Shown here: positions 50,282 through 58,332 of the stretch, in pieces | How positions within the stretch are numbered: position 1 is the stretch's first letter | Layout of the letters: each line of letters opens with the position of its first letter | Assembly (NCBI GenBank): GCA_020025915.1 | Contig: JAHHRH010000002.1 | Location: 1 to 64,000, forward strand | Length of the DNA stretch: 64,000 nucleotides | Origin: Sutterella sp. | GTDB taxonomy: Bacteria > Pseudomonadota > Gammaproteobacteria > Burkholderiales > Burkholderiaceae_F | Reading direction: 5' to 3' | Translations under genes and position numbers: made by a program | Notes under the pieces: model-generated | Database searches by the model: none | What the model saw: only the letters and a program-made list of their open reading frames with translations | Told to the model about the DNA's origin: nothing

Positions 50282-51616
50282 ATGTCTGAAACGCATAGCG
50301 TTAGCTGGGGCTCACGTCTTGGCTTCATCCTGGCGAGTGCCGGATCGGCCGTTGGACTCGGCGCAATTTGGAAGTTCCCTTACATGGCCGGTACCAATGG
50401 CGGTTCCGTTTTCATGCTGCCTTACATTTTCTTCACGCTCACCGTCGGCATTTCGTTGCTTGTGGCTGAATTTGCCATGGGTCGTGCCGGGCGCGCGGGA
50501 CCCATGGAAAGCCTCACGCGTGTCTGCGGCCGCGGCTGGGGTTTCTTTGGTGGCGTGGGTGTCTTTACCGTCTTTTTGATTCTGTCCTTCTATTCGAGCG
50601 TCGGCGGTTGGTGCTTGAAATACACGGTAGATGCTTTCACTGGATACGGCCTGATCAGTAACCCTGAACTCTTGGGCGCTCACTTTGGTAGCTTCGTGTC
50701 TGACGGCGCCTTGAGCTTCTTCTATATGATGCTCTTCTTGGGCTTCACAGCCATCGTCGTACTGCGCGGCATTCAGGGTGGTATTGAACGTGTCGCCAAG
50801 ATCTTAATGCCTGCCCTCTTTATTTTGATGATCATCCTCATCATTCGTGGCATCACATTGCCTGGCGGCATGGCTGGGCTAGAATACCTCTTCGCTCCGC
50901 GTTGGGATGACTTCAATGCTACAGCCCTCTTTAACGCCATGGGCTTTTGTTTCTTCTCGCTCTCTTTGGGCGCTGGCACGATGATTACGTATGGCTCCTA
51001 TTTAAGCCCGAAGGCTGACCTTCCGGGGGCCGTGGGTTGGGTGGCTCTCCTTGCCATCATGTCCTCAGTGCTTGGTGGCTTGATGGTCTTGCCAGCCGTG
51101 TTCGCGTTCGGTCTTGACCCGACGGCGGGGCCTGGATTGACGTTCGTCACCATGCCAGCCATCTTCTCGAAGATGCCCTTGGGTCAGCTTTTTGCCATCT
51201 TCTTCTACCTCTGCTTGGTCGTGGCCGCCCTCACTTCGTCGGTCTCGATGCTTGAAGCTTGCACGGCTTTGTTGACCCGTCGCTTCAACATTAAGCGTAG
51301 CACCGCCATTGGCGTCACGATCTTAGGCTGTACCCTAGTGGGTCTAGCCTCGACGCTCTCCTTTGGTGCTTGGAGTGATGTCAAGCTCTTCAATAAGACG
51401 ATCTTTGACTTACTCGACTACGTCACGAGTAACGTCGGTATGCCGCTTTCGACCTTCGGTATTGCCATTGCCGCCGCTTGGGTTGCTTGGCCTGCCACGC
51501 GCAAGGAACTTTGTGCAGCGCACCCGATGTCCGAAGCACGTCTTACCTTCATCCGCCTCATGATTGGTGTGGTGAGCCCGCTCTTTGTGCTCGTCGTTGC
51601 GGGCGGCAGTCTCTGA
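50282..51616 (+). CDS. Sodium-dependent amino-acid transporter, NSS/SNF family (copy 3)
   Basis: 444 residues, about eleven membrane segments. TM1 is again the conserved sodium-binding block, and the TM6 core reads FFSLSLGAGTMITYGSY (about residues 223-239), the version closest to LeuT-type proteins. GGAG lies 10 bases before the ATG. Its TGA overlaps the ATG of a 120-residue membrane protein, so those two are translated together. It is the last of the three transporter genes. Confidence 0.9.
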   Translation: MSETHSVSWGSRLGFILASAGSAVGLGAIWKFPYMAGTNGGSVFMLPYIFFTLTVGISLLVAEFAMGRAGRAGPMESLTRVCGRGWGFFGGVGVFTVFLILSFYSSVGGWCLKYTVDAFTGYGLISNPELLGAHFGSFVSDGALSFFYMMLFLGFTAIVVLRGIQGGIERVAKILMPALFILMIILIIRGITLPGGMAGLEYLFAPRWDDFNATALFNAMGFCFFSLSLGAGTMITYGSYLSPKADLPGAVGWVALLAIMSSVLGGLMVLPAVFAFGLDPTAGPGLTFVTMPAIFSKMPLGQLFAIFFYLCLVVAALTSSVSMLEACTALLTRRFNIKRSTAIGVTILGCTLVGLASTLSFGAWSDVKLFNKTIFDLLDYVTSNVGMPLSTFGIAIAAAWVAWPATRKELCAAHPMSEARLTFIRLMIGVVSPLFVLVVAGGSL

Positions 51617-51978
51617 TGAAGGACCCTGCTCAACATGGTCGACAACTTGTGTTCACGGTACTCCTCACGGAATACCGTGCGCACAAGTCGCTCTGGTTGG
51701 GTGGCCTTGCCTTTGTGGTAGTAGCTGCCCTTTTTGCGCCTTATGTCATCGAAGGGGCTCGCAGCGGGCAACTTCTTGCTGGCGCCTTCAGCTTCATCTC
51801 GCTTCTCTACTTACAGGTCTTAGTGATTCTGCGTCAAGCCCTCAAACATCGACGCCAAGATATCGCCCTAGACGACCTTGCAGATTTTGAGGCAGGCGCT
51901 TCCTCTGGCCTCTTTTTTGCCGCACTTCCCGCTGTCTTGGTTATCATTGTCTGCGGTACGACGCTTTCTCTCCTTTAA
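51616..51978 (+). CDS. Small membrane protein coupled to the third NSS transporter
   Basis: 120 residues from the ATG at 51616, which overlaps the transporter stop (TGATG). Longer in-frame starts lie within the transporter gene and are rejected. Three hydrophobic helices are visible: about residues 27-46 (LWLGGLAFVVVAALFAPYVI), 53-73 and 98-118, with a basic-then-acidic loop (LKHRRQDIALDDLADFEAG) between the second and third. I do not recognise the family. Overlap with the transporter suggests a subunit or helper, as small partners are known for some NSS transporters such as MetP-MetS, but this protein is longer and not an obvious homologue. Confidence 0.7.
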   Translation: MKDPAQHGRQLVFTVLLTEYRAHKSLWLGGLAFVVVAALFAPYVIEGARSGQLLAGAFSFISLLYLQVLVILRQALKHRRQDIALDDLADFEAGASSGLFFAALPAVLVIIVCGTTLSLL

Positions 51979-52012
51979 AACGTCTTTCACTCCCTCTTTT
52001 TCGCGTGACAAT

Positions 52013-52801
52013 ATGACCCCATCACGTATTTTTTTGGCTCGTTTTTCACCAACGGGCCACACGCGCCGTGTGATGCACTTTTTAGCATCTGGCTTACATG
52101 GCGCTGGCCTTCCTATCGACGAACTCGATGTTACCGATCGCTACAATCTCGAATCAGAGCGTACCTTTGCACCTGACGAATTGTTGTTTGTTGGTGTGCC
52201 TGTGTACGCCGGTCGCGTACCACGCCCCATGCAGCAAATGTCGCAGTGGCATGGCAATGGCGCGATCGCGATCCCAATTGTCACCTATGGCTATCGTGCC
52301 CATGAAGATGCCTTACGTGAGCTCGCTAGCGTACTACGTACTTCTGGGTTTGTAGTGCCTGCAGGGGCTGCATTCCCCGTTGAACACAGCATCTTCCCCG
52401 AATTTGGTCAAGGCCACCCAAACGACAACGATCGTTATCAAATCGAAGGGTTTGCCAAAGAGGTGCTTATGCGTCTGACAGAAGACCGTCTCACGGGAGA
52501 ACCCGCCTTCCCGGGCGAAGGTGACTTGCGTCCTTATCCTGCGCAAGTTGCTGTACCGGTACCAGAAGCCATCTGCCGTCAATGCGGTCGTTGTGCTGAA
52601 GTGTGTCCCATGGACATCATCGATGCCTTTACGATGCGCGTGATAGATCCAAACCTGTGTATTGGTTGTCTAGCTTGTGTTAACGCATGCCCTGATGGCG
52701 GTCGCAAGTATCCAGAAGCCGTTCAAGCCCATCTTCGAAAGGTGCGTGAGCGTATTGCGCCATTCTGCACACAACAAAAATCGCCTGAGTTTTTCTTTTA
52801 A
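52013..52801 (+). CDS. EFR1-type flavodoxin/ferredoxin fusion protein
   Basis: 262 residues from the ATG at 52013; a longer in-frame start overlaps the preceding gene and adds a non-homologous leader. The N-terminal half is flavodoxin-like (IFLARFSPTGHTRRVMHFL as the phosphate loop, VGVPVYAGRVP). The C-terminal part holds two [4Fe-4S] motifs, CRQCGRCAEVCPMDII and CIGCLACVNACPDG. EFR1 proteins are thought to carry electrons between flavin and ferredoxin partners; the partner here is unknown. It lies 34 bases after the small membrane protein and 3 bases before the rRNA methyltransferase gene. Confidence 0.88.
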   Translation: MTPSRIFLARFSPTGHTRRVMHFLASGLHGAGLPIDELDVTDRYNLESERTFAPDELLFVGVPVYAGRVPRPMQQMSQWHGNGAIAIPIVTYGYRAHEDALRELASVLRTSGFVVPAGAAFPVEHSIFPEFGQGHPNDNDRYQIEGFAKEVLMRLTEDRLTGEPAFPGEGDLRPYPAQVAVPVPEAICRQCGRCAEVCPMDIIDAFTMRVIDPNLCIGCLACVNACPDGGRKYPEAVQAHLRKVRERIAPFCTQQKSPEFFF

Positions 52802-52804
52802 AGC

Positions 52805-54190
52805 ATGACTGAAAAAGTTCTCAAGGTTACAGACCTAGCGCCTAGTGGTGCAGGGATTGCGTTTAACGACAACACCCGCATCTTTGTGCCCGGCACTTTG
52901 CCGGGCGACGTCGTGCGTGCTCACGTGACGCCGCCCGCCCGTGGCGCGCGTTCTGGCATTGCGCAACCTATTGACTGGCTCGAAAAAAGTGCCTGGCGTG
53001 ATCCCAATCCATGCACCGCTTACCGAGCGACCCCTGCTTGTGGGGGGTGCCCATTGGCTGCGCTCTCTCCTCAAGGGCAAGCCTACGTTAAGACGCGTCT
53101 TTTGACGGTAGCGCTAGACGAAGCCAAGGTCGTCACGCCCACGCCCTTGCCACTGATTGAAGCCGACATCAAAGATGGATGCTTTAACACGGGCTTTCGT
53201 AACAAGGCGGTGCTCTACGGATCTAAAGAGGAAGACTACGGTTGGCAATTTGCGCTTTATGCCCAAGGCACACACACACCAGTGCCCGCTTCGGTTGATT
53301 GCCCTCAGACACCTCGCTGGATGAGCGACGTCGCAAAAGCCACTGCGCAAGCACTCAACGAGACAGCGTTGACTCCTTGGGATGAAACGCGCCTTCAAGG
53401 CGATGTGCGTACACTCTTGATGAGAGAAGGCGAGAGTGACCATTCACATGAACGCTTGGTTTGTTTGGTTGTTTGTGACTGGACGCCTGATGTGATGGCG
53501 TTTGCAAGTCATTTGGCACAAGCACTCGATGCCCACCACGTGACAAGCCTATATCTCTCTCGTCATCCTGCGGCGGGTAATGCAGTTTTGGGCAACGACT
53601 ATCGACTGATTGCTGGGCGTGAAGCAATCACAACGCAAATCGGTGGCTTAACCTTTGATGTGCGACCTGAAACCTTCTTACAGGTGAATCCAGGGCAAAC
53701 CAAAAAGCTCTATGCGCAAGCTCTTCAATGGGCGGATCCGAAGGCTGATGATGTCTTTTTAGACCTCTACTGTGGTATCGGCACCATGACACTGATGGGT
53801 GCACAGCACGCTCGTCATGCCATCGGGATCGAGTGGGTTGAAGCGTCTATTGATCGCGCGCGACATAACGCCACCCAAAACGGCATCAAGAACGCAGAGT
53901 TTTATGCGGGCGCCGTTGAGAATGTTCTCCCAAAACTGATTGCACAGGGGCTCAATCCCACCACGGCGATTTTAGATCCCGCTTTTAAAGGGCTTGACGA
54001 AACCGTACCAGCCATGCTCACAGGGCTCGCACTCAAACGCTTTGTGTATGTGTCATGTAATCCAAAGAGTTTCGCGCGTGACGCAACCCGATTTATTCAA
54101 TTCGGTTGGCGTATTGAATCGATCGTGCCCGTAGATCTCTTCCCGGGCGCCCTACACGTCGAAACCGTTGCGAAGTTCGTGAGAGACTGA
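52805..54190 (+). CDS. rlmD: RlmD-like 23S rRNA (uracil-5-)-methyltransferase
   Basis: 461 residues. An N-terminal TRAM domain (KVTDLAPSGAGIAFNDNTRIFVPG) is followed by a cysteine set, CTAYRATPACGGCPL, that binds a [4Fe-4S] cluster in RlmC/RlmD, then the SAM-binding FLDLYCGIGTMTLMGA and the catalytic VYVSCNPKSFARD. TrmA lacks the cluster, so an RlmC/RlmD-type enzyme (m5U at 747 or 1939) is most likely; which of the two is not certain. It is three bases after the EFR1 gene, so the cluster-containing pair may be co-expressed. It converges on dinG with a 12-base gap. Confidence 0.88.
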   Translation: MTEKVLKVTDLAPSGAGIAFNDNTRIFVPGTLPGDVVRAHVTPPARGARSGIAQPIDWLEKSAWRDPNPCTAYRATPACGGCPLAALSPQGQAYVKTRLLTVALDEAKVVTPTPLPLIEADIKDGCFNTGFRNKAVLYGSKEEDYGWQFALYAQGTHTPVPASVDCPQTPRWMSDVAKATAQALNETALTPWDETRLQGDVRTLLMREGESDHSHERLVCLVVCDWTPDVMAFASHLAQALDAHHVTSLYLSRHPAAGNAVLGNDYRLIAGREAITTQIGGLTFDVRPETFLQVNPGQTKKLYAQALQWADPKADDVFLDLYCGIGTMTLMGAQHARHAIGIEWVEASIDRARHNATQNGIKNAEFYAGAVENVLPKLIAQGLNPTTAILDPAFKGLDETVPAMLTGLALKRFVYVSCNPKSFARDATRFIQFGWRIESIVPVDLFPGALHVETVAKFVRD

Positions 54191-54202
54191 TCGCTCGCAC
54201 GA

Positions 54203-56353
54203 CTAACTTCGATAGAGGCCCTCGGCAAAACGTTCTGGTTGCAAGAAAAATTCGAGGGCTTTATCTTCACGACGGGTACGGTAAAAGTCTGGCAAGCTAT
54301 CAAGTACCAATTTGCCGTACCCCTTTTGAACGATACGCGTGTCGCAAATTACGAGCATCCCTCGATCTTCTTCACTACGAATCAAGCGCCCTGCTCCTTG
54401 CTTTAAGGCAATAATAGCTTCAGGCAACGAAAGCACAAAGAAGGGGCTTGCGCCCGACTCTTTGATTGCTCGACTACGCGCTTGATTCACAGGATCGTTG
54501 GGCGGCGCAAAAGGCAACTTGTCAATCACAACGAGCGACAGCGCATCCCCTTTGACGTCAACACCTTCCCAAAAGCTCATCGAACCCACCAAAATGGCGT
54601 TGCCATGTGAACGGAAAGACTCAATCAACCGCATCTTAGGTCGATCCCCTTGCACAAGCAAAGGATACGGATGACCATTCGCCTCTAATAAAGCCGATAG
54701 GCGTTTAGCAGCTTCATCAACGGCAACGAGCGACGTACACAAAATAAAGGTACGTCCTCCTGCGGCATTAATGAGTGGCCAAACCTTATCGATCATATTG
54801 ACCGTGTGTTCTGCGGTATTGTTCGCAGGTGGAGGCATTACCGGCAGATAAAAGCACCCCTGCTCCCAATATTGGAAAGGACTCTCCCAACTGCGTTCAA
54901 CGCACTCACCAATCCCAAGACTTGCCTTAAAGTGCTTAAAGTCGCCGCTAGCACTCAATGTCGCCGACGTAAAGACCCAAGCGCCGCCTTCACGCTCACG
55001 CATTTCAGCGAATTCACGGGCAAAGCTTAATGGGGTTTGATTAAAGCGTATCCCGTGTTGAGAGACTTCAACCCAGCGAACCATATGACGATTGACTTTT
55101 GCGTCTTGCTTCGTCGCTGCTACGTCATCTCCTTCGGTCATTGCGTCGTCATCGGTTTTATCGGTGTCGATCAACGAAACGTCTTCAGATCGCACGCCAT
55201 CCCGACTTTGTGTCAAGACTTCCATCCAAAGCGTCATTTCGTCTAAGACAGTCCCGTACCGTTCAGCGAGCGTATCGAGTTCGTCATCACGCCCTTTATT
55301 AGCTTTCAACGCATCACCCAACACCACGAACGTATCTCTCAAACGATTGAAGCTTGGCGACAATTCGCCAAAGCGTTCAATCTCTTCAACCGCAAAACGG
55401 TCGCCTTCTTTGAGACCGATCGTTTGAGCCGCTAAGCGAAGTTCGCGGATGGCTTTCGTGACGCGATCAAAAATAATTTCCCAATCGGCACCATCTCGAC
55501 ACTTCGTGCGACCGATCATACGTGCCTCAACCGAGACATCTTCAACATCATAGGTCGAAAAACTCGAACCAAAGAAGTTCGAGGCAATGCCAGGCAACTG
55601 ATGTGCTTCGTCGATCACGGTGAGCCCGGCTTGCGGAAGCATGCCATCAATGGCGTCACTTTCGCGCTTAAGTGCCATCGAACTCAAATAGAGATGATGG
55701 TTCACCACCACGACCTGACTTTCCATAGCTTCGTCGCGTGCTTTTTTCACAAAGCAGTTTTCATAATTTGGACAACGCTCTTTACCCAAACAGTTTTCAC
55801 GGGTACTCGTCACCATGGGCCAAAGTCGATCGTCTTCAGGGACGTCCGGAAGTTCAGCGCGATCACCACTCGAAGAAACCGCCGCAAAGCGTTCAATGCG
55901 GCGAAGTTTTTCGTAGGAATTTGGTTCTGGCAAACTGTTGCCTGAGCGTGCTAACTCTAAGCGATAAAGACAGATGTAATTAGAGCGCCCCTTCAATAAC
56001 GAAATCTTGAGGGGGATCCCTAAAGCCTCGCGTAACGCGGGCAAGTCTTTGGTAAAGAGTTGATCTTGAAGGGACTTCCCGGCTGTTGAGATCACGCACG
56101 TTTGCCCTGCCAACAAGGCTGGCGTCAAATAAGCAAATGTTTTTCCCGTCCCAGTGCCGGCTTCAGCTACTAGCAGACTTTTGTCGTTCACCGCACGGCA
56201 AACTTCAAGCGCAAATTCTTTTTGCCCTTCGCGTGCGCGAAACCCTTTCACTGCTCGAGATAGTGGCCCATTTGTTTCAAAGGCCTGACTCACGCGTTCT
56301 GCGAGTGGAATTATTGGATCAAATAAACGTGGATCTCGACGCGCTGTCGACAT
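54203..56353 (-). CDS. dinG: DinG/YoaA-family ATP-dependent DNA helicase
   Basis: 716 residues, XPD-like superfamily 2 helicase. Walker A is VAEAGTGTGKTFAYLTPAL near residue 62, the DEAH box is TVIDEAHQLPG, and the Fe-S cysteines appear as CLYRLE, then CLGKERCPNYENCF. SMSFWEGVDVKGDAL and GAGRLIRSEEDRGMLVICD are motifs V-VI. Length and motifs fit the YoaA branch, which unwinds forked and damaged DNA with the replisome, as well as DinG. AAGGAAAGGG precedes the ATG. The gene stands 24 bases upstream of the next coding sequence on the other side, a coiled-coil protein, with the same orientation. Confidence 0.93.
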   Translation of the reverse strand: MSTARRDPRLFDPIIPLAERVSQAFETNGPLSRAVKGFRAREGQKEFALEVCRAVNDKSLLVAEAGTGTGKTFAYLTPALLAGQTCVISTAGKSLQDQLFTKDLPALREALGIPLKISLLKGRSNYICLYRLELARSGNSLPEPNSYEKLRRIERFAAVSSSGDRAELPDVPEDDRLWPMVTSTRENCLGKERCPNYENCFVKKARDEAMESQVVVVNHHLYLSSMALKRESDAIDGMLPQAGLTVIDEAHQLPGIASNFFGSSFSTYDVEDVSVEARMIGRTKCRDGADWEIIFDRVTKAIRELRLAAQTIGLKEGDRFAVEEIERFGELSPSFNRLRDTFVVLGDALKANKGRDDELDTLAERYGTVLDEMTLWMEVLTQSRDGVRSEDVSLIDTDKTDDDAMTEGDDVAATKQDAKVNRHMVRWVEVSQHGIRFNQTPLSFAREFAEMREREGGAWVFTSATLSASGDFKHFKASLGIGECVERSWESPFQYWEQGCFYLPVMPPPANNTAEHTVNMIDKVWPLINAAGGRTFILCTSLVAVDEAAKRLSALLEANGHPYPLLVQGDRPKMRLIESFRSHGNAILVGSMSFWEGVDVKGDALSLVVIDKLPFAPPNDPVNQARSRAIKESGASPFFVLSLPEAIIALKQGAGRLIRSEEDRGMLVICDTRIVQKGYGKLVLDSLPDFYRTRREDKALEFFLQPERFAEGLYRS

Positions 56354-56377
56354 GCCCTTTCCTTAAAAACACTCAAC

Positions 56378-57295
56378 TTAGAAGAATCGTTCAAGACCCG
56401 ATTCTCGCTTGCCCTTCGTCTCTTCATACCGCTCTTGCGCTTCACGACGCGCCTTCAAGGTCTCATTAAAGGACTTTTGACGCGCTTCGCGTTCTGTACG
56501 GCGCTTCGCGGCTGCGGCCTCAGCTTCAGCCATACGTGCACGAGCATCGGCCTGCTTTTGCTCATAAGCCTGCGTGTTCACTTCTTCTTGAGCGAGACGC
56601 GCATCCATGGTCGCCTCATCATTCTCGACATGATCTTTGACGACCGCCTTGGGTGTGCCTTGCGGCATCGTTGGCGCCTGCCGTTCACGAGCCTTCATAC
56701 GAGCGGGTTCGGGTTGCTTATTGGCGCGTTCAGCGGCTTCACGTTGTTTTTTTTCATAGGCCCGCAAATTCGCTTCTTCTTTTAATCGGCGTTCTTCGGC
56801 CTTGCTGTTATTCTTTTCAACGTCTTCTGCGGTTTTACCCAAATGAGGCACGGGCTTTGGGGTTGAAGACGTCATGTCCACAGGGCCTCGCTGGGCTTCA
56901 CGCTCCGCTTGACGCTTCAGCGTACGCACCGTGCGATCCGTACGAATTACCTCGTCTGCTTTGAGATTAATTTCGCGAATTTCACGCTTACGTACGTGCT
57001 GTTCTTCACGTGCCTCATCAATACAAGCGTTCACGAAAAAGCGTGAATTACACCAATATTTCATGGCACCAAACGCGTCGTCGACACGCTGAAGTTCGAG
57101 CTTAGCTTCGCTTTGGACGCGTTTTGCTTTATCAACTGTATCCAAGGCACCGGGCTTCGACCAGGTTTCATAAAACCCATGATCGTCTAACACGGCTTGC
57201 GCTTTATCTCTCATCAACTCGAGCTCGCTTGATTCTCCCGCCTGACTAACGAGCGGCATTAATGCAGCAAAAAGAATGAGGAGACGTGTTTTCAT
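56378..57295 (-). CDS. Secreted coiled-coil protein with internal repeats, function unknown
   Basis: 305 residues with a clean signal peptide (MKTRLLILFAALMPLVSQA). The middle holds WCNSRFFVNACIDEAREE, two cysteines eight residues apart as in a small uncharacterised burkholderial family, followed by long Lys/Glu/Arg-rich coiled coils. Two related segments (EERRLKEEANLRAYEKKQREA at about 165-185 and ARLAQEEVNTQAYEQKQADA at about 230-250) suggest an internal duplication. It should be periplasmic. Together with dinG downstream it may form a unit, but no functional link is known. AGG lies before the start. Confidence 0.75.
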   Translation of the reverse strand: MKTRLLILFAALMPLVSQAGESSELELMRDKAQAVLDDHGFYETWSKPGALDTVDKAKRVQSEAKLELQRVDDAFGAMKYWCNSRFFVNACIDEAREEQHVRKREIREINLKADEVIRTDRTVRTLKRQAEREAQRGPVDMTSSTPKPVPHLGKTAEDVEKNNSKAEERRLKEEANLRAYEKKQREAAERANKQPEPARMKARERQAPTMPQGTPKAVVKDHVENDEATMDARLAQEEVNTQAYEQKQADARARMAEAEAAAAKRRTEREARQKSFNETLKARREAQERYEETKGKRESGLERFF

Positions 57296-57374
57296 GAGTT
57301 AACCTATAAAACTTTCAAAGAGGGCCGCACCTATGGCATACCTATGAAGTGACAGTCTATCAAACTCGACGAAA

Positions 57375-57408
57375 AAACGGTCTTCTTTTCTTTTCAAGAA
57401 GACCGTTT
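57375..57408 (-). terminator. Terminator after the nitroreductase gene
   Basis: A 13-bp perfect stem (57375-57387 with 57396-57408) with an 8-base loop is followed on the minus strand by TTTCGTC, preceded by the T of the stem arm. It lies about 40 bases after the stop. Confidence 0.85.
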
Positions 57409-57448
57409 CAATATGTCTAGTTAAGTTACCAAAGCGATCAACGAAGGA

Positions 57449-58096
57449 CTATTTAATCACCGTAACCACTTCGTCTAACGGTAAGCGAGACTTAGGACGC
57501 GCCGCATTGCTGTCGTTGTCAGAGCGGTACCCAAGGCTTAAGGCCACCACAGTACGTAAGCCTTTGACTTCTAAGCCAAGCACTTCGTCCATCTTGGCCA
57601 TATCGATCCCTTCTAAACAAGTCGAATCAATGCCACGTTCGGCGGCAGCCAACATCAAAAACCCCATCGCAATATAAGCCTGACGCGCTTCCCAACTCAC
57701 CAACTCTTCTTCAGTGCCGCTATGAATCCCGACAAAATGACGTCGACCCGCGTCAATCTTCTTATCGAGGTCTTCTGGAGCCACGCGACCATCGGCCACT
57801 TCTTGCTTCAATAAGCGTTCAAAATACGCCTCATCGATCGACTTATGTACGGCAAAGACGATCAAATGACTCGCATCTGCGACGCGAGGTTGATTAAAGT
57901 CCAAAATTGCTGGCATCAAACGGGCTTTCGCTTCTTCAGTATCTGCCACAAAAAAGTGCCACGGCTGTGCATTCACAGACGAAGGCGAAAGACGCAACAC
58001 TTCGAGCAAATCAGCCATATCCTCATCGCTCACACGACGCGTCGCATCATAGTGTTTTGTGGTGTAGCGTTCACGAATAACTTTGAGCATGTCCAT
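57449..58096 (-). CDS. NAD(P)H-dependent nitroreductase, NfsB-like
   Basis: 215 residues from the ATG at 58096, with AGGAGG eight bases upstream; an in-frame start 15 codons earlier reads through this site. RYTTKHYDATRRVSDEDM and LRLSPSSVNAQPWHFFV are the FMN-binding segments of the NfsB/NfnB group, and the C-terminus has KGLRTVVALSLGYRSDND. These flavoenzymes reduce nitroaromatics, quinones and similar compounds. The gene stands alone, with a terminator on its 3' side and another upstream of it. Confidence 0.9.
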   Translation of the reverse strand: MDMLKVIRERYTTKHYDATRRVSDEDMADLLEVLRLSPSSVNAQPWHFFVADTEEAKARLMPAILDFNQPRVADASHLIVFAVHKSIDEAYFERLLKQEVADGRVAPEDLDKKIDAGRRHFVGIHSGTEEELVSWEARQAYIAMGFLMLAAAERGIDSTCLEGIDMAKMDEVLGLEVKGLRTVVALSLGYRSDNDSNAARPKSRLPLDEVVTVIK

Positions 58097-58266
58097 GCGC
58101 GATCCTCCTTGAATAAGGTACAAATTTTGCGAGTGTTTCAACCACTATAGCGACTCGCACGTATCTTTGCCTACACAAACGTCCATTTTTCTGATTGCTT
58201 TAAACAGCACTCAGCGGGACTTTCGACGCTGACAAAGGCCCCTCAAGCATTCGTGAATCCAGACAC

Positions 58267-58300
58267 AACTAGGCGGCTCTGAAGGTCAGGCCGCCTAGTT
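58267..58300 (-). terminator. Stem-loop after the TerC-CBS gene
   Basis: An 11-bp perfect inverted repeat (58267-58277 with 58290-58300) lies about 35 bases after the stop of the TerC-CBS gene. The T-run is short on both strands (TTTAGTT on plus), so it may be a weak terminator. Confidence 0.65.
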
Positions 58301-58332
58301 TAGTTAAGCGATCAAATCTGGAGAATGCCGCT

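Noticed and set aside
47404..51616. Recent triplication of the NSS gene
   Set aside because: The copies differ throughout, including the substrate region, which points to old duplicates.
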